The notes beneath the pieces were generated by a model. It did no database searches, was not told where the DNA came from, and saw only the letters and a list, made by a program, of their open reading frames with translations. The position numbers and the translations under genes are program-made. DNA of 59,768 nucleotides from Streptomyces sp. NRRL WC-3618 (GTDB lineage: Bacteria; Actinomycetota; Actinomycetes; Streptomycetales; Streptomycetaceae). The stretch is from contig NZ_LGDW01000382.1 in the NCBI RefSeq assembly GCF_001280005.1, forward strand, positions 1 to 59,768. Direction: 5' to 3'. Below are positions 36,949 to 47,679 of the stretch, one piece after another. Each line of letters opens with the position of its first letter. Positions within the stretch are counted from its first letter, which is position 1.

Positions 36949-38310
36949 TCACATACCGGCGATCAACTTCTCCACCCGCTCGTCGACACTGCGGAACGGG
37001 TCCTTGCACAACACCGTGCGCTGCGCCTGGTCGTTGAGCTTCAGATGCACCCAGTCGACGGTGAAATCACGGCGCTGCTCCTGAGCCCGCCGGATGAAGT
37101 CACCACGCAGCCGCGCCCGAGTGGTCTGCGGCGGAACCGACTTGCCCTCGAAGATCTTCAAGTCGTTGCAGATCCGGGCGGCTTGGTTCTTCCTCTCCAG
37201 CAGGTAGTAAAGACCCCGCCTGCGGTGAATGTCGTGATAGGCGAGGTCTATCTGAGCGACGCGCGGATGCGACATCGTCATATTGTGCTTGGCCCGGTAC
37301 CGCTCGATGAGCTGGTACTTCATCACCCAGTCGATCTCGGTACCGATCCGGTCCAGATCCTCGGCCTCGATGGAGTCGAGCACCCGACCCCACAGCTCCA
37401 GCACCTGCTCGACCGTGCCCGTACGGATACCGCGCCGCTCGACGAAGTCCACGGCCTTCTCGTAGTACTCGCGCTGCACATCCAGCGCCGAGGCCTCCCG
37501 GCCGCTGGCCAGCCGCACCTTGCGGCGGCCCGTGATGTCATGACTGACCTCGCGGATCGCCCGGATCGGGTTCTCCAGCGTCAGATCCCGCATCACCGTG
37601 CCCGCCTCGATCATGCGCAGCACGAGGTCGGTGGCACCGACCTTCAGCAGCATCGTCGTCTCCGACATGTTCGAGTCGCCCACGATCACATGCAGCCGCC
37701 GGTAACGCTCGGCGTCCGCGTGCGGTTCGTCACGCGTGTTGATGATCGGCCTGGACCGGGTCGTCGCCGAGGAGACCCCCTCCCAGATGTGCTCCGCCCG
37801 CTGACTCACGCAGTACACGGCACCGCGCGGCGTCTGCAGCACCTTGCCCGCACCGCACAGAAGCTGGCGGGTGACGAGGAACGGAATGAGGATGTCCGCG
37901 AGCCGGGAGAACTCCCCGTGTCGGGCCACCAAATAGTTCTCGTGGCAACCGTACGAGTTGCCCGCCGAGTCCGTGTTGTTCTTGAAGAGGTAGACGTCGC
38001 CCGCGATTCCTTCCTCGTGCAGGCGTCGTTCGGCGTCCACCAGGAGTCCTTCGAGAATGCGTTCGCCGGCCTTGTCGTGCGTGACGAGTTCCGTCACGTT
38101 GTCACATTCCGGTGTCGCGTATTCCGGATGTGATCCCACGTCAAGATAGAGGCGTGCGCCGTTTCGCAGAAAGACATTGCTGCTACGGCCCCATGACACG
38201 ACACGGCGGAAGAGGTACCGAGCCACCTCGTCGGGAGACAGACGCCGCTGTCCCCTGAACGTACACGTGACGCCGTACTCGTTCTCCAGCCCGAAAATGC
38301 GGCGGTCCAT
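36949..38310 (-). CDS. pafA: Pup-protein ligase PafA
   Basis: The 453-residue carboxylate-amine ligase attaches deamidated Pup to substrate lysines using ATP. It starts [20 protein letters not shown] with the metal-binding Glu residues. [60 protein letters not shown] and [20 protein letters not shown] follow. It lacks the long N-terminal loop that marks the paralogue Dop. It starts 9 bp after the stop of the MFS gene on the same strand. Confidence 0.97.
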   Translation of the reverse strand: MDRRIFGLENEYGVTCTFRGQRRLSPDEVARYLFRRVVSWGRSSNVFLRNGARLYLDVGSHPEYATPECDNVTELVTHDKAGERILEGLLVDAERRLHEEGIAGDVYLFKNNTDSAGNSYGCHENYLVARHGEFSRLADILIPFLVTRQLLCGAGKVLQTPRGAVYCVSQRAEHIWEGVSSATTRSRPIINTRDEPHADAERYRRLHVIVGDSNMSETTMLLKVGATDLVLRMIEAGTVMRDLTLENPIRAIREVSHDITGRRKVRLASGREASALDVQREYYEKAVDFVERRGIRTGTVEQVLELWGRVLDSIEAEDLDRIGTEIDWVMKYQLIERYRAKHNMTMSHPRVAQIDLAYHDIHRRRGLYYLLERKNQAARICNDLKIFEGKSVPPQTTRARLRGDFIRRAQEQRRDFTVDWVHLKLNDQAQRTVLCKDPFRSVDERVEKLIAGM

Positions 38311-38319
38311 GACTGAACA

Positions 38320-39579
38320 TTACGCCCGATCCCCCGAGCTGAAACGGGATCCGACAGCACGGTTTGGATCATTTTCCGATGAGACCGCAACCACCGCACC
38401 CTCCGAGGGCACCGCCAGCACCCGCCCGGTGACCAGCAGAACCAGGAAAGACACGGCCCCCGCACCCCCCGGCACGACGAACCCCCACAACGTTCCGCCC
38501 CACTCGACGACCGGCCCCGCAAGGCCCGTTCCCAGCGACGCACCCACGGTGAACGTCGTCACAAGCCACGAGAAAGCCTCGGTGACCGTCCCCTGCGGAG
38601 CATGCCGATCCACCAGCACGAACACACACGCGAGAGCCGGCGCCAGGAACACACCGGCAAGCACCATCAGCAAGGTCATCGCCACCGCACCCGGCATCAG
38701 CGTCAACGGCAGATAACACACCGCCAGCAACCCCACCAGCACCGTCAACCGGCGCTCCGCAGGCCCACCCCACTGCCGCGCCCCGTACACCGTCCCGCCC
38801 AGCAACGCCCCCAGCCCCACCGCCGCCATCAGCCAGCCGTACACCGTGTCCCCGCCATGACCGTCCGCGTACGACACCGACGCCACCGTGATCGACCCCA
38901 GCGCGATCCCCACGAACAGGAACGCCCCCAGCATCACCAGCAGCCCCGGCGAACGCAGCGCGCCCAGCCAGTGCGCCTCACGCGGCGCCGAACGCCACGC
39001 CCGCGAAGGCGGCGACAGCACCACGGAAAGGGCCCCCAGAACGCCGATCACGCTCAGCACGAGCAACGCCGCCCGCGCCGACCACAGCGAGGCGCACAGC
39101 GTCACCAGCAGCGGCCCCACGGTGAACATGACTTCCTGCGCCACCGCGTCCATCGCGTACGCGGTGTGCACCTGCTCCTCCTTACGCAGGACAGAGGGCC
39201 ACAGCGCCCGCAGACCGCCCTCCAGTGGAGGCGTGAATAGCCCGGCGACCAGCACGGCGGCATAGGCGAGCGGCAGCGGATCGGTGCCCGTGAACGCGAA
39301 CGCCCCCATACCGAACGCCGACACGAGCGCCGCCGACAACTGGACCCGCGGCTGCCCGTACAGGTCCACCAGCCGCCCCAGCAGCGGCTGCCCCACGGCG
39401 TTCGCCACCCCGTACGCGGCCGCGAGCCCGCCAGCCAGGCTGTAGGTGCCGCCCTCCGCCCGGACGAACAGCACGATCGCGATCGCCGCCGTGGCGTTCG
39501 GCAACCGGCCCACCAGGGTGCCCACGAGCAGTCGCACCGCATGCCGCGCCCTGAGGATCTCCAGGTATCCCGCCGCCAT
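38320..39579 (-). CDS. MFS transporter (drug-efflux type)
   Basis: The 419-residue protein has about 12 membrane spans in two halves. LVGTLVGRLPNATAAIAIVL leads, GVANAVGQPLLGRLVDLYGQ carries the loop 2-3 motif A region, and GPLLVTLCASLWSARAALLV is part of the N-terminal half. It resembles actinobacterial DHA-type exporters; no substrate can be read. It is divergent from the LacI gene with a palindrome between them. Its stop is 9 bp before pafA, so some pafA transcription may come from this promoter. Confidence 0.9.
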   Translation of the reverse strand: MAAGYLEILRARHAVRLLVGTLVGRLPNATAAIAIVLFVRAEGGTYSLAGGLAAAYGVANAVGQPLLGRLVDLYGQPRVQLSAALVSAFGMGAFAFTGTDPLPLAYAAVLVAGLFTPPLEGGLRALWPSVLRKEEQVHTAYAMDAVAQEVMFTVGPLLVTLCASLWSARAALLVLSVIGVLGALSVVLSPPSRAWRSAPREAHWLGALRSPGLLVMLGAFLFVGIALGSITVASVSYADGHGGDTVYGWLMAAVGLGALLGGTVYGARQWGGPAERRLTVLVGLLAVCYLPLTLMPGAVAMTLLMVLAGVFLAPALACVFVLVDRHAPQGTVTEAFSWLVTTFTVGASLGTGLAGPVVEWGGTLWGFVVPGGAGAVSFLVLLVTGRVLAVPSEGAVVAVSSENDPNRAVGSRFSSGDRA

Positions 39580-39615
39580 GACCAGCCCTTCCCGTCAACC
39601 GCGACGCCGGAAGTT

Positions 39616-39644
39616 GTACGTATAACGTCGCCCGTCATACGTAC
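39616..39644. promoter_or_regulatory. Inverted repeat in the MFS-lacI divergent promoter
   Basis: GTACGTAT at 39616-39623 and ATACGTAC at 39637-39644 are perfect complements separated by 13 bases. It lies 37 bp upstream of the MFS start and 42 bp before the lacI start, a likely LacI operator. Confidence 0.65.
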
Positions 39645-39686
39645 CATGTGCCCAGTCCGCACGTCCACACGAAAGACAGGCCCACG

Positions 39687-40760
39687 GTGGCACGAGGCAG
39701 CACCCGACCCACCAGCCGCGACGTCGCCCGGGCCGCAGGCGTCTCCCAGGCCGCCGTCTCCCTCGTCCTCGGCGACAAATGGCGCGGCCGCGTCTCCGAA
39801 ACCACCGCCGAACGCGTACGCACCGCCGCCCGCGACCTCGGTTACCGCCCCAACCTCGCCGCCCGCAACCTACGCCTCGGCCACACCCGCACCGTCCTCC
39901 TCGTCGTCCCCGTCCTCACCACCGAGTTCTTCGCCGGCGTCTACACCGGAGCCGCCCGCATCGCCGCCGAACACGGCTTCGGCGTCGTCCTCTACCCCTC
40001 CCCCGAAGGCATCGGCGCCGCCCGCCCGTCTCCCACCACCACCCTCAAAGGAAGGCCCCCACGGGCCCCTCAGATTCCCAACCCCTTCCACTCGGCCCAG
40101 GCCGCCCTCGACGGCGTCATCGCCTCCTCCATGGCCGCCGACGCCCTCACCGCCATCCGCGGCGACCAACTCCCCCTCGTCATGCTCGACAGCGACCCCC
40201 GAGGCAGCCTCGGCGCCGCCACCGTCAACCTCGACATCGCCGACGGCGTACGCCAGGTCGCCGACCACCTCCTCACCCTCGGCCACCGCCACTTCCTCCA
40301 CCTCGCCGCCGACATCCCCTCCTGGACCTTCGCCGTACGCGCCCACGAACTCGCCACACGCCTCGCCACCGTCCCCGGCACCGCCCTGCGCACCATCTAT
40401 GCCCCCATCACCATCGAAGGCGCCCAACAGGCCACCACAGCCGCCCTCACCGGCCCCGGCCCCCACCCCACCGCCCTCGTCTGCGACGACGACAAACTCG
40501 CCACCGGCGCCTACAAAGCCATCCGCCGCCTCGGCCTGCGCATCCCCGACGACCTCTCCGTCACCGGCCTCGACGACCTCGCCCTCGCCACCGCCATCGA
40601 CCCCGAACTCACCACCGTCCGACTCGACGCCGAACTCTTCGGCGAACGCGGCATGCAAGCCCTCCTCGCCGTCCTCGACGGCCGCACCCCCACCCAGGGC
40701 GACATCCCCGTCCAACTCGTCGTACGAGGCTCCACAGCACCACCCCGCAGCCGCCCCTGA
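39687..40760 (+). CDS. LacI-family transcriptional regulator with an internal insertion
   Basis: The 357-residue protein has a LacI HTH (TSRDVARAAGVSQAAVSLVL, SETTAERVRTAARDLGYRPN), hinge NLAARNLRLGHTRTVLLVVP and a periplasmic-binding-like domain ending GLRIPDDLSVTGLDDLALAT. I start it at GTG 39687. Between VVLYPSPEGIGAAR and SAQAALDGVIAS it has about 20 extra residues (PSPTTTLKGRPPRAPQIPNP) not expected in the fold and poorer in third-position GC. It probably controls the divergent MFS gene and itself. The ligand is unknown. Confidence 0.9.
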   Translation: MARGSTRPTSRDVARAAGVSQAAVSLVLGDKWRGRVSETTAERVRTAARDLGYRPNLAARNLRLGHTRTVLLVVPVLTTEFFAGVYTGAARIAAEHGFGVVLYPSPEGIGAARPSPTTTLKGRPPRAPQIPNPFHSAQAALDGVIASSMAADALTAIRGDQLPLVMLDSDPRGSLGAATVNLDIADGVRQVADHLLTLGHRHFLHLAADIPSWTFAVRAHELATRLATVPGTALRTIYAPITIEGAQQATTAALTGPGPHPTALVCDDDKLATGAYKAIRRLGLRIPDDLSVTGLDDLALATAIDPELTTVRLDAELFGERGMQALLAVLDGRTPTQGDIPVQLVVRGSTAPPRSRP

Positions 40761-40775
40761 ACCCCCGCCAACGCC

Positions 40776-40808
40776 CGCACCCCGGCCGCCAGAAGCGACC
40801 GGGGTGCG
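40776..40808. terminator. Bidirectional terminator between lacI and prcA
   Basis: CGCACCCCGG at 40776-40785 pairs with CCGGGGTGCG at 40799-40808. It lies between convergent genes (stops at 40760 and 40853). Confidence 0.8.
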
Positions 40809-40852
40809 AAATTCAGAAAACAGAAGGCGGAACACAACCGCCCACCGGACAA

Positions 40853-41590
40853 CTACTCCTCTTCGGCGCTCTCCGCCTCGGTAGTCGCACCGCCGGCCTC
40901 CAGCAACCGCCCCAGCTGACGCCCGACAATCCGCTTGAACTTCCGCTTCTGCGGACGCGTACGGTCCAGCACCGCCACCTCCAGCCGCTCCGCCGGAATC
41001 TCCCGCTCGGTACCGTTCGTATCGCGCGACAGCGCCTGAACCGCCAGCTTCAACGCCTCGGCCAACGACATGCCGTCCTGATGACGCTGATCCAGATAAG
41101 TACTGATCTGCTCGGCATTACCACCGACCGCGACCGAACCATGCTCATCGACGATCGACCCGTCGTGCGGAAGCCGGTAGATCTGGTCACCGTCAGAGGT
41201 CTCCCCCACCTCGGCCACCACCAACTCCACCTCGTACGGCTTCTCCGCCGCCGAAGAGAAGATCGTGCCCAGCGTCTGCGCGTACACATTCGCCAGACCA
41301 CGAGCCGTCACATCGGCACGGTCGTACGTGTACCCGCGCATATCGGCATACCGCACACCACCGATCCGCAGATTCTCGTACTCGTTGTACTTACCGGCAG
41401 CCGCGAAGCCGATCCGGTCATAGATCTCGCTGAACTTGTGCAGCGCACGGGACGGGTTCTCGCCGACGAACACGATGCCATCGGCATACTGCAGCACAAC
41501 CAGGCTGCGACCACGCGCGATGCCCTTACGGGCATACTCCGCCCGGTCGGCCATCGCTTGCTGGGGTGAGACATAGAACGGCGTCGACAC
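40853..41590 (-). CDS. prcA: Proteasome subunit alpha
   Basis: The 245-residue alpha subunit starts [20 protein letters not shown], the gate-forming N-terminus. [20 protein letters not shown] and [20 protein letters not shown] follow, and there is no catalytic Thr. The C-terminus is acidic. It forms the outer rings of the 20S core and docks the ARC ATPase. It is separated from prcB by 90 bp in the same operon. Confidence 0.97.
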   Translation of the reverse strand: MSTPFYVSPQQAMADRAEYARKGIARGRSLVVLQYADGIVFVGENPSRALHKFSEIYDRIGFAAAGKYNEYENLRIGGVRYADMRGYTYDRADVTARGLANVYAQTLGTIFSSAAEKPYEVELVVAEVGETSDGDQIYRLPHDGSIVDEHGSVAVGGNAEQISTYLDQRHQDGMSLAEALKLAVQALSRDTNGTEREIPAERLEVAVLDRTRPQKRKFKRIVGRQLGRLLEAGGATTEAESAEEE

Positions 41591-41680
41591 CGAATTAACC
41601 GTCCCTTCCTGTCAAATCTGTCGAAGTCACTGGACCACCTGAACAACCAGAGGCACTACAAGCCTCCGCACCCCAACAGC

Positions 41681-42526
41681 TCAGAGCAGCGAAGCACGCG
41701 GACCGTCGGGCTGCTCAAGACGCCGCTCCAGAATCGAACGAGCGATCTCCGCACCCTCCTCGTCCGTCAGCCTGCGGAAACCGTCCTCGGTGATCACGGT
41801 GACAATCGGATAGATCCGCCGCGCGACATCAGGACCACCCGTCGCCGAATCGTCGTCCGCCGCGTCGTACAACGCCTGAATCACCAGCGTCGTCGCGTCC
41901 GCCTCACTCAGATCACGGTGGTACAGCTTCTTCATCGCACCGCGGGCGAAGATCGACCCCGACCCCGTCGCCGCGTAACCGTGCTCCTCGGAACGCCCAC
42001 CCGTCACGTCGTACGAGAAGATGCGCCCCTTCCCCCGGTCCACATCAAACCCGGCGAACAGCGGCACCACGGCAAGACCCTGCATGGCCATACCGAGGTT
42101 CGAACGAATCATGGTGGACAGCCGGTTCGCCTTGCCCTCGAGCGAGAGCTGCGCACCCTCCACCTTCTCGAAGTGCTCCAGCTCCAGCTGGAACAGCTTG
42201 ACCATCTCGACGGCGAGGCCGGCGGTGCCGGCGATCCCGACAGCCGAGTACTCGTCCGCCGGGAACACCTTCTCGATGTCCCGCTGCGCGATGACGTTCC
42301 CCATGGTCGCCCGCCGGTCACCGGCAAGGACGACACCACCCGGGAAGGTGACGGCCACGATGGTCGTGCCGTGCGGCGCCTCGATCGCACCCTGGGTGGG
42401 CGGCAACTGCCGCCTGCCTGGGAGCATCTCCGGCTGATGGTCCGACAGAAAGTCCATGAAGGACGACGACCCAGGCGTCAGGAAGGCAGCCGGTAGACGC
42501 CCGGTGCTACGAGTGTTGGCTTCCAC
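41681..42526 (-). CDS. prcB: Proteasome subunit beta
   Basis: The 281-residue precursor has a propeptide of 53 residues and the mature start at Thr54 ([21 protein letters not shown]). This Thr is the nucleophile after autocleavage. The [29 protein letters not shown] and [20 protein letters not shown] blocks are those of actinobacterial beta subunits. The GTG start at 42526 lies inside the 3' end of the endonuclease VII-like gene (49 bp overlap), with a GGAAGGA ribosome site. Confidence 0.97.
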   Translation of the reverse strand: MEANTRSTGRLPAAFLTPGSSSFMDFLSDHQPEMLPGRRQLPPTQGAIEAPHGTTIVAVTFPGGVVLAGDRRATMGNVIAQRDIEKVFPADEYSAVGIAGTAGLAVEMVKLFQLELEHFEKVEGAQLSLEGKANRLSTMIRSNLGMAMQGLAVVPLFAGFDVDRGKGRIFSYDVTGGRSEEHGYAATGSGSIFARGAMKKLYHRDLSEADATTLVIQALYDAADDDSATGGPDVARRIYPIVTVITEDGFRRLTDEEGAEIARSILERRLEQPDGPRASLL

Positions 42527-43071
42527 GCGTTTCCTTCCAGGTAATCGGCAGCTCGGTACATCGCGTCGGGGTCATCCCTCAACAGGCCGAGGCCGGAATT
42601 ACAGTTGAAGCACAGTACGCCTCGGACCCTACCCGTGTTGTGGCAGTGATCAACCTGGACAGCCGACGCTGCAAAACAGATACAGCAGACGCCCTTCTGA
42701 GAGGCGATCAACTCGTCACGTCCGGCTTCGGTGAGGCCGTACTTCCGACGGAGGTGGCCAGCCGGCCCAGCGGCCGCCTTGCAGGTCTTGCAGCGGCTCG
42801 CCAGACCGCCGGGAGCGCTGCTTTTCCGATGCCAGTCGCTGTGAGGCTTGACCTCGCCGCAGCCCCGACAGTGCTTGCAGCCAGGCGGAACGGGCACCTT
42901 TTCACGCACCCGCCGCCCTTTCGCCTCCTGGCGCTGCCAGTAGTACTCGGCAGAGCACTCCCGGCAGTACGCCTGGAGACCGTCACGCATGGACTTGTTG
43001 CTCGCGAAGACGGTTCGCGGCCTCTCCTTCTGACACCGCGAACATCGCTTCGAGTCCTGCTCATCTGGCAC
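42478..43071 (-). CDS. Endonuclease VII-like HNH protein in the proteasome operon
   Basis: The 197-residue protein ends in a recombination endonuclease VII-like domain ([60 protein letters not shown]) with the DHCH catalytic/zinc site. The N-terminal half carries repeated CxxC knuckles ([40 protein letters not shown]). GTG 43071 has GGGGGAG eight bases upstream. It lies 48 bp after pup and overlaps prcB by 49 bp, so it is co-translated with the proteasome. Its place in protein turnover or DNA repair is unknown. Confidence 0.88.
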   Translation of the reverse strand: MPDEQDSKRCSRCQKERPRTVFASNKSMRDGLQAYCRECSAEYYWQRQEAKGRRVREKVPVPPGCKHCRGCGEVKPHSDWHRKSSAPGGLASRCKTCKAAAGPAGHLRRKYGLTEAGRDELIASQKGVCCICFAASAVQVDHCHNTGRVRGVLCFNCNSGLGLLRDDPDAMYRAADYLEGNAWKPTLVAPGVYRLPS

Positions 43072-43119
43072 TCGCGAACTCCCCCGCAGCCCTACCTTCC
43101 AATCGAAGGAAAAGCCGGC

Positions 43120-43335
43120 TTACTGGCCGCCCTTTTGGACGAAGCTTCGAACGAAATCCTCAGCATTTTCCTCGAGGACATCGTCAATCTCGTCCAGGAC
43201 GGAGTCGACGTCGTCGCTCAGCTTCTCCTGGCGCTCCTTGAGATCCTCGGAGGCCTGTGCCTCGGGTGCCTCCTCGACCTCCTCGGTGCTGCGCGTCGCC
43301 TTCTGCTGTCCGCCGCCGGTGTCCTTGGTCGCCAT
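43120..43335 (-). CDS. pup: Prokaryotic ubiquitin-like protein Pup
   Basis: The 71-residue protein begins MATKDTGGGQQKATRSTEEV and ends VRSFVQKGGQ. The C-terminal Gln means Dop must deamidate it to Glu before ligation. The middle (QASEDLKERQEKLSDDVDSV) is the helix that binds the ARC coiled coil. ATG 43335 is chosen over an upstream in-frame start. It is the first gene of the pup, endonuclease VII, prcB, prcA operon. Confidence 0.97.
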   Translation of the reverse strand: MATKDTGGGQQKATRSTEEVEEAPEAQASEDLKERQEKLSDDVDSVLDEIDDVLEENAEDFVRSFVQKGGQ

Positions 43336-43415
43336 AACCCTCACCCCGCTCGGTTCGACGTTCTTGATCAGACCCTACAAGCAGGGTCCGACATTGGCCC
43401 CGCTGTTGCTACAAC

Positions 43416-43445
43416 GTCCGGGAACCACCTCGATGATTCCCGGAC
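43416..43445 (-). terminator. Hairpin between dop and pup
   Basis: GTCCGGGAA at 43416-43424 pairs with TTCCCGGAC at 43437-43445. A second hairpin that includes the dop stop codon (GGCCGCTG near 43468 with CAGCGGCC at 43492-43499) lies just before it on the minus strand. Confidence 0.7.
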
Positions 43446-43490
43446 GCCACACTTTCCACCCTGCCGGGCCGCTGGGGCCATAAGGCCCTC

Positions 43491-45002
43491 TCAGCGGCCT
43501 GACAGGACCCTGACCAGGTCTTCTGCCGTGCGGCAGCGGTCCAGGAGCTCTTTCACGTGATTACGCGTTCCGCGAAGCGGCTCCAGGGTTGGGACGCGTT
43601 GGAGCGAGTCCCGGCCCGGCAGATCGAAGATCACCGAGTCCCAGGAGGCCGCGGCGACATCGTCCGCGTACTGCTCCAGGCAGCGTCCGCGGAAGTAGGC
43701 GCGTGTGTCCTCCGGGGGCTTCGTACGGGCCCTCTCGACCTCGTCCTCGTCCAGCAACCGCTTGATGCGGCCACGGGCCACGAGGCGGTTGTAGAGGCCC
43801 TTCTCGGCCCTTACGTCGGCGTACTGGAGGTCGACCAGATGCAGCCGGGCGGCGTCCCAGTCGAGGTCGTCCCGGCGCCGGTAGCCCTCCATGAGTTCTC
43901 GCTTGGCGACCCAGTCGAGCTCGCCGGCGAGGCTCATGGGGTCGTTCTCCAGGCGGTTGAGGGTGTCTTCCCAGCGGGCCAGGACATCCTTCGTCTGGTC
44001 GTCGGCGTCGGCCCCGAACCGTTCCTCGACGTATTTGCGCGATAGTTCGAAGTACTCCATCTGGAGCTGCACGGCGGTCAGTGTGCGTCCGCTGCGGAGC
44101 GTGACCAGGCGTTTGAGCGTCGGGTCGTGGGAGACCTGGTGGAGGGTGCGTACGGGCTGGTCGACGGCCAGATCGACGGCGATGAAGCCGTCCTCGATCA
44201 TGGAGAGGACCAGGGCTGTCGTGCCCAGTTTCAGGTAGGTCGAGATCTCGGAGAGGTTCGCGTCGCCGATGATCACGTGGAGGCGGCGGTACTTCTCCGC
44301 GTCCGCGTGGGGTTCGTCCCGGGTGTTGATGATCGGGCGCTTCAGCGTCGTCTCCAGGCCTACCTCGACCTCGAAGTAGTCGGCTCGCTGGCTGAGCTGG
44401 AAGCCGTGTTCGTGGCCGTCCTGGCCGATGCCGACGCGGCCGGCGCCGGTGACGACCTGGCGGGAGACGAAGAACGGCGTGAGGTGGCGCACGATGTCCG
44501 AGAAGGGGGTCTCCCGCTTCATCAGGTAGTTCTCGTGCGTGCCGTAGGAGGCGCCCTTGTTGTCGGTGTTGTTCTTGTAGAGGTGGATCGGCTGGGCGCC
44601 GGGGAGCTGGGCGGCGCGCTCGGCTGCTTCGGCCATGATCCGCTCGCCGGCCTTGTCCCAGAGGACGGCGTCGCGGGGGTTGGTGACCTCGGGGGCGCTG
44701 TATTCGGGGTGTGCGTGGTCGACGTAGAGCCGTGCGCCGTTGGTGAGGATGACATTGGCGAGGCCGATGTCCTCGTCGGTGAGCTGGCTGGAGTCGGCGA
44801 CTTCTCGGGCGAGGTCGAAGCCTCGCGCGTCGCGCAGCGGGTTCTCCTCCTCGAAGTCCCAGCGGGCCCGGCGGGCCCGGTGCATCGCCGCCGCGTAGGC
44901 GTTGACGATCTGGGACGAGGTAAGCATGGCATTGGCGTTCGGGTGGCCGGGGACGGAGATCCCGTACTCCGTCTCGATGCCCATTACTCGCCGTACGGTC
45001 AT
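43491..45002 (-). CDS. dop: Pup deamidase/depupylase Dop
   Basis: The 503-residue PafA paralogue starts [20 protein letters not shown]. The longer N-terminal region near residues 36-85, typical of Dop, follows ([20 protein letters not shown]). Then come [40 protein letters not shown] and [20 protein letters not shown]. It converts Pup-Gln to Pup-Glu and removes Pup from substrates. It is preceded by its own intergenic region of 234 bp after the arc terminator. Confidence 0.97.
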   Translation of the reverse strand: MTVRRVMGIETEYGISVPGHPNANAMLTSSQIVNAYAAAMHRARRARWDFEEENPLRDARGFDLAREVADSSQLTDEDIGLANVILTNGARLYVDHAHPEYSAPEVTNPRDAVLWDKAGERIMAEAAERAAQLPGAQPIHLYKNNTDNKGASYGTHENYLMKRETPFSDIVRHLTPFFVSRQVVTGAGRVGIGQDGHEHGFQLSQRADYFEVEVGLETTLKRPIINTRDEPHADAEKYRRLHVIIGDANLSEISTYLKLGTTALVLSMIEDGFIAVDLAVDQPVRTLHQVSHDPTLKRLVTLRSGRTLTAVQLQMEYFELSRKYVEERFGADADDQTKDVLARWEDTLNRLENDPMSLAGELDWVAKRELMEGYRRRDDLDWDAARLHLVDLQYADVRAEKGLYNRLVARGRIKRLLDEDEVERARTKPPEDTRAYFRGRCLEQYADDVAAASWDSVIFDLPGRDSLQRVPTLEPLRGTRNHVKELLDRCRTAEDLVRVLSGR

Positions 45003-45193
45003 GCGGCCCTCCTTGCCCGGCGGTGTCCTCGGTCGGGGACGCCGCTCAAGTACCGGTGGTGCTCCGGTGCGTGTGCGGTGCCCGTCCCCGCACTGCGCGA
45101 CTCGGCGGTACGAATGAGCCTAGAACGCCTTTGCGCTGGTGGGGAGATCATTTGCGTCATTGCCTCGCTCCGGCTGTGGCCTGAAAAACAGTT

Positions 45194-45226
45194 GGCTGCG
45201 GGTACCCGGTGAGGGCACCCGCAGCC
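45194..45226 (-). terminator. Rho-independent terminator of the ARC ATPase gene
   Basis: GGCTGCGGGT at 45194-45203 pairs with ACCCGCAGCC at 45217-45226. On the minus strand the stem is followed by AACTGTTTTTC, a rare U-rich tract in this window. Confidence 0.88.
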
Positions 45227-45236
45227 ACCCGGTTTT

Positions 45237-47003
45237 TTACAGGTACTGGCCGGTGTTGGCCACCGTGTCGATGGAGCGTCCGGTGTCCGCGCCCTGCTTT
45301 CCGGTGATGAGCGTACGGATGTAGACGATCCGTTCGCCCTTCTTTCCGGAGATCCGGGCCCAGTCGTCGGGGTTGGTGGTGTTGGGGAGGTCCTCGTTCT
45401 CCTTGAACTCGTCCACGCAGGCCTGGAGGAGGTGGGAGACGCGGATGCCCTTTTGCTTGTGGTCGAGGAAGTCCTTGATCGCCATCTTCTTGGCCCGGCC
45501 CACGATGTTCTCGATCATGGCTCCGGAGTTGAAGTCCTTGAAGTAGAGGACTTCCTTGTCACCGTTGGCGTAGGTGACTTCCAGGAAGCGGTTCTCCTCG
45601 GATTCCGTGTACATGTGTTCCACGGCGGTCTGGATCATGCTCTGGACCGTGGCCACCTTGTCGCCGCCGTGCTCCCCCACGTCCTCGGGGTGCAGCGGGA
45701 GGCGGTCGGTGAGGTATTTCTGGAAGATGTCCTTGGCGGATTCCGCGTCCGGACGTTCGATTTTGATCTTCACATCCAGGCGGCCGGGGCGCAGGATGGC
45801 GGGGTCGATCATGTCCTCGCGGTTGGAGGCGCCGATCACGACCACGTTCTGCAGGCCTTCCACGCCGTCGATCTCGGCGAGCAGCTGCGGGACGATGGTG
45901 TTCTCCACGTCCGAGCTGACGCCGGATCCGCGGGTGCGGAAGAGGGATTCCATCTCGTCGAAGAAGACGATGACGGGGGTGCCCTCGCTGGCCTTCTCAC
46001 GAGCACGCTGGAAGACGAGGCGGATCTGTCGCTCGGTCTCGCCGACGTACTTGTTGAGGAGTTCGGGGCCCTTGATGTTGAGGAAGAAGCTCTTGCCCTG
46101 GGCCTGGCCGGTGACTTCGGCGACCTTTTTGGCCAGCGAGTTGGCGACGGCCTTGGCGATGAGTGTCTTTCCGCAGCCGGGGGGCCCGTAGAGCAGGACG
46201 CCCTTGGGTGGCCTGAGCTCGTGCTCTTTGAAGAGGTCGGGGTGAAGGTATGGGAGTTCGACCGCGTCGCGGATCATTTCGATCTGGTTGCCCAGACCGC
46301 CGATCTGCTCGTAGCCGATGTCGGGTACTTCTTCGAGGACCAGTTCCTCGACCTCGCTCTTCGGTACGACCTCGTAGACGTATCCGGAGCGCGGTTCGAG
46401 CAGGAGGGCGTCGCCAGGGCGGATGACGACGTCCAGGAGCGGCTCGGCGAGCCGTACCACCCGTTCCTCGTCGGTGTGTCCCTGTACCAGGGCGCGCTCG
46501 CCGTCCTCGAGGATCTCCTTGAGGGTGACGATGTCGCCGACGCTCTCGTACTCCATGGCCTCGACCACGTTGAGTGCTTCGTTGAGCATCACTTCCTGGC
46601 CGCGGCGTAGCTCTTCGAGCTCGACGCTGGGGCTGACGTTCACGCGGAGTTTGCGGCCTCCGGTGAAGATGTCGGCTGTGCCGTCCTCGTTGGCTTCCAG
46701 GAAGACTCCGAAGCCGGCCGGGGGCTGTGCCAGCCGGTCGACCTCTTCCTTGAGGGCCACGATCTGGTCGCGGGCCTCTCGGAGTGTGTTGGCGAGCCGC
46801 TCGTTCTGTGCGGACACGCCGGCCAGGTTGGTCTGCAGTTCGACGATCCGCTCTTCGAGAATCCTCGTGTGTCGCGGAGAGTCGGCGAGCTTGCGCCGCA
46901 GGACGGCGATCTCCTGCTCAAGGTAGGCAACCTGCCCGGACGGGTCGTCGGACCCTCGTCCCGGGCGGATGCCGCGGTTCATGTCGTCGTCGTGGGCTGC
47001 CAC
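45237..47003 (-). CDS. arc: Proteasome-associated AAA ATPase (ARC/Mpa)
   Basis: The 588-residue hexameric ATPase unfolds pupylated proteins. It has an N-terminal coiled coil ([20 protein letters not shown] to about residue 80) that binds Pup. Tandem OB folds, Walker [14 protein letters not shown], Walker [17 protein letters not shown] and [17 protein letters not shown] (sensor/Arg finger) follow. The C-terminus is GQYL, which docks into PrcA pockets. I start it at GTG 47003 with AGGAGG eight bases upstream. Confidence 0.97.
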   Translation of the reverse strand: MAAHDDDMNRGIRPGRGSDDPSGQVAYLEQEIAVLRRKLADSPRHTRILEERIVELQTNLAGVSAQNERLANTLREARDQIVALKEEVDRLAQPPAGFGVFLEANEDGTADIFTGGRKLRVNVSPSVELEELRRGQEVMLNEALNVVEAMEYESVGDIVTLKEILEDGERALVQGHTDEERVVRLAEPLLDVVIRPGDALLLEPRSGYVYEVVPKSEVEELVLEEVPDIGYEQIGGLGNQIEMIRDAVELPYLHPDLFKEHELRPPKGVLLYGPPGCGKTLIAKAVANSLAKKVAEVTGQAQGKSFFLNIKGPELLNKYVGETERQIRLVFQRAREKASEGTPVIVFFDEMESLFRTRGSGVSSDVENTIVPQLLAEIDGVEGLQNVVVIGASNREDMIDPAILRPGRLDVKIKIERPDAESAKDIFQKYLTDRLPLHPEDVGEHGGDKVATVQSMIQTAVEHMYTESEENRFLEVTYANGDKEVLYFKDFNSGAMIENIVGRAKKMAIKDFLDHKQKGIRVSHLLQACVDEFKENEDLPNTTNPDDWARISGKKGERIVYIRTLITGKQGADTGRSIDTVANTGQYL

Positions 47004-47256
47004 GGTCCTCACCTCCTCCAAGGGGAGCTGGACGCTTCCAGACCCTACCTGGGTGGGTGTCGATTGAAACCCCTAGATCACAAAGACTGTCGAGGTGTGT
47101 CCGATCTTCACCCTTGCGCTCTCCCTCACGCCAGGGGGATACCCACAGAACGCGGTTGGGAAGCGGCCGGAGGTAGGGTCGAACTGTTCAACACCCGTCA
47201 GAGCTGGGCCGACTTGCCGTCGGATTGTCTTGCTCGGGACAGAAACGGCAGGGGAT

Positions 47257-47562
47257 ATGACTGTGCAGGATGGCGCCGTGGCCGACGGTGAGGCGTTGGA
47301 GGTCTGGATCGATCAGGACCTGTGTACGGGGGACGGGATCTGTGTCCAGTACGCGCCGGAGGTGTTCGAGCTGGACATCGACGGGCTGGCCTATGTGAAG
47401 AGTCCCGGGGATGAGTTGTTGCAGGCCCCGGGGGCGACGACGCCGGTTCCGCTGCCGTTGCTGATGGACGTGGTGGACTCCGCGAAGGAGTGCCCGGGGG
47501 ACTGTATTCACGTACGTCGAGTTTCGGACAGGGTCGAGGTTTTCGGTCCGGACGCGGAGTGA
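47257..47562 (+). CDS. Small [3Fe-4S]-type ferredoxin
   Basis: The 101-residue ferredoxin has LCTGDGICVQYAPEVFELDI and SAKECPGDCIHV, that is C-x5-C then CPxxC. The Cys that would make a [4Fe-4S] cluster in the first loop is replaced by Asp/Gly. Such ferredoxins often feed electrons to P450s. It is divergent from arc, with 253 bp between the two starts. Its partner is unknown; the CYP157-like P450 of this window is 30 kb away. Confidence 0.9.
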   Translation: MTVQDGAVADGEALEVWIDQDLCTGDGICVQYAPEVFELDIDGLAYVKSPGDELLQAPGATTPVPLPLLMDVVDSAKECPGDCIHVRRVSDRVEVFGPDAE

Positions 47563-47579
47563 TGCTCCGATCACTCCGC
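47554..47579 (+). terminator. Hairpin overlapping the ferredoxin stop codon
   Basis: GCGGAGTGA at 47554-47562 pairs with TCACTCCGC at 47571-47579; the TGA stop is in the stem. Confidence 0.75.
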
Positions 47580-47679
47580 GCTATCACTGACTGATTCTCG
47601 TCCTGATTGTTGTCTGGTTTCTCACAGGCTGTTCTCCGTACGGATGCCGGGTGGCCGCCTGTCGATCACTTGCGGCGGA

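Noticed and set aside
47239..47246. Third copy of the TetR operator (GACAGAAA) near the ferredoxin gene
   Set aside because: Only one half-site is present, with no opposite arm at the right distance.
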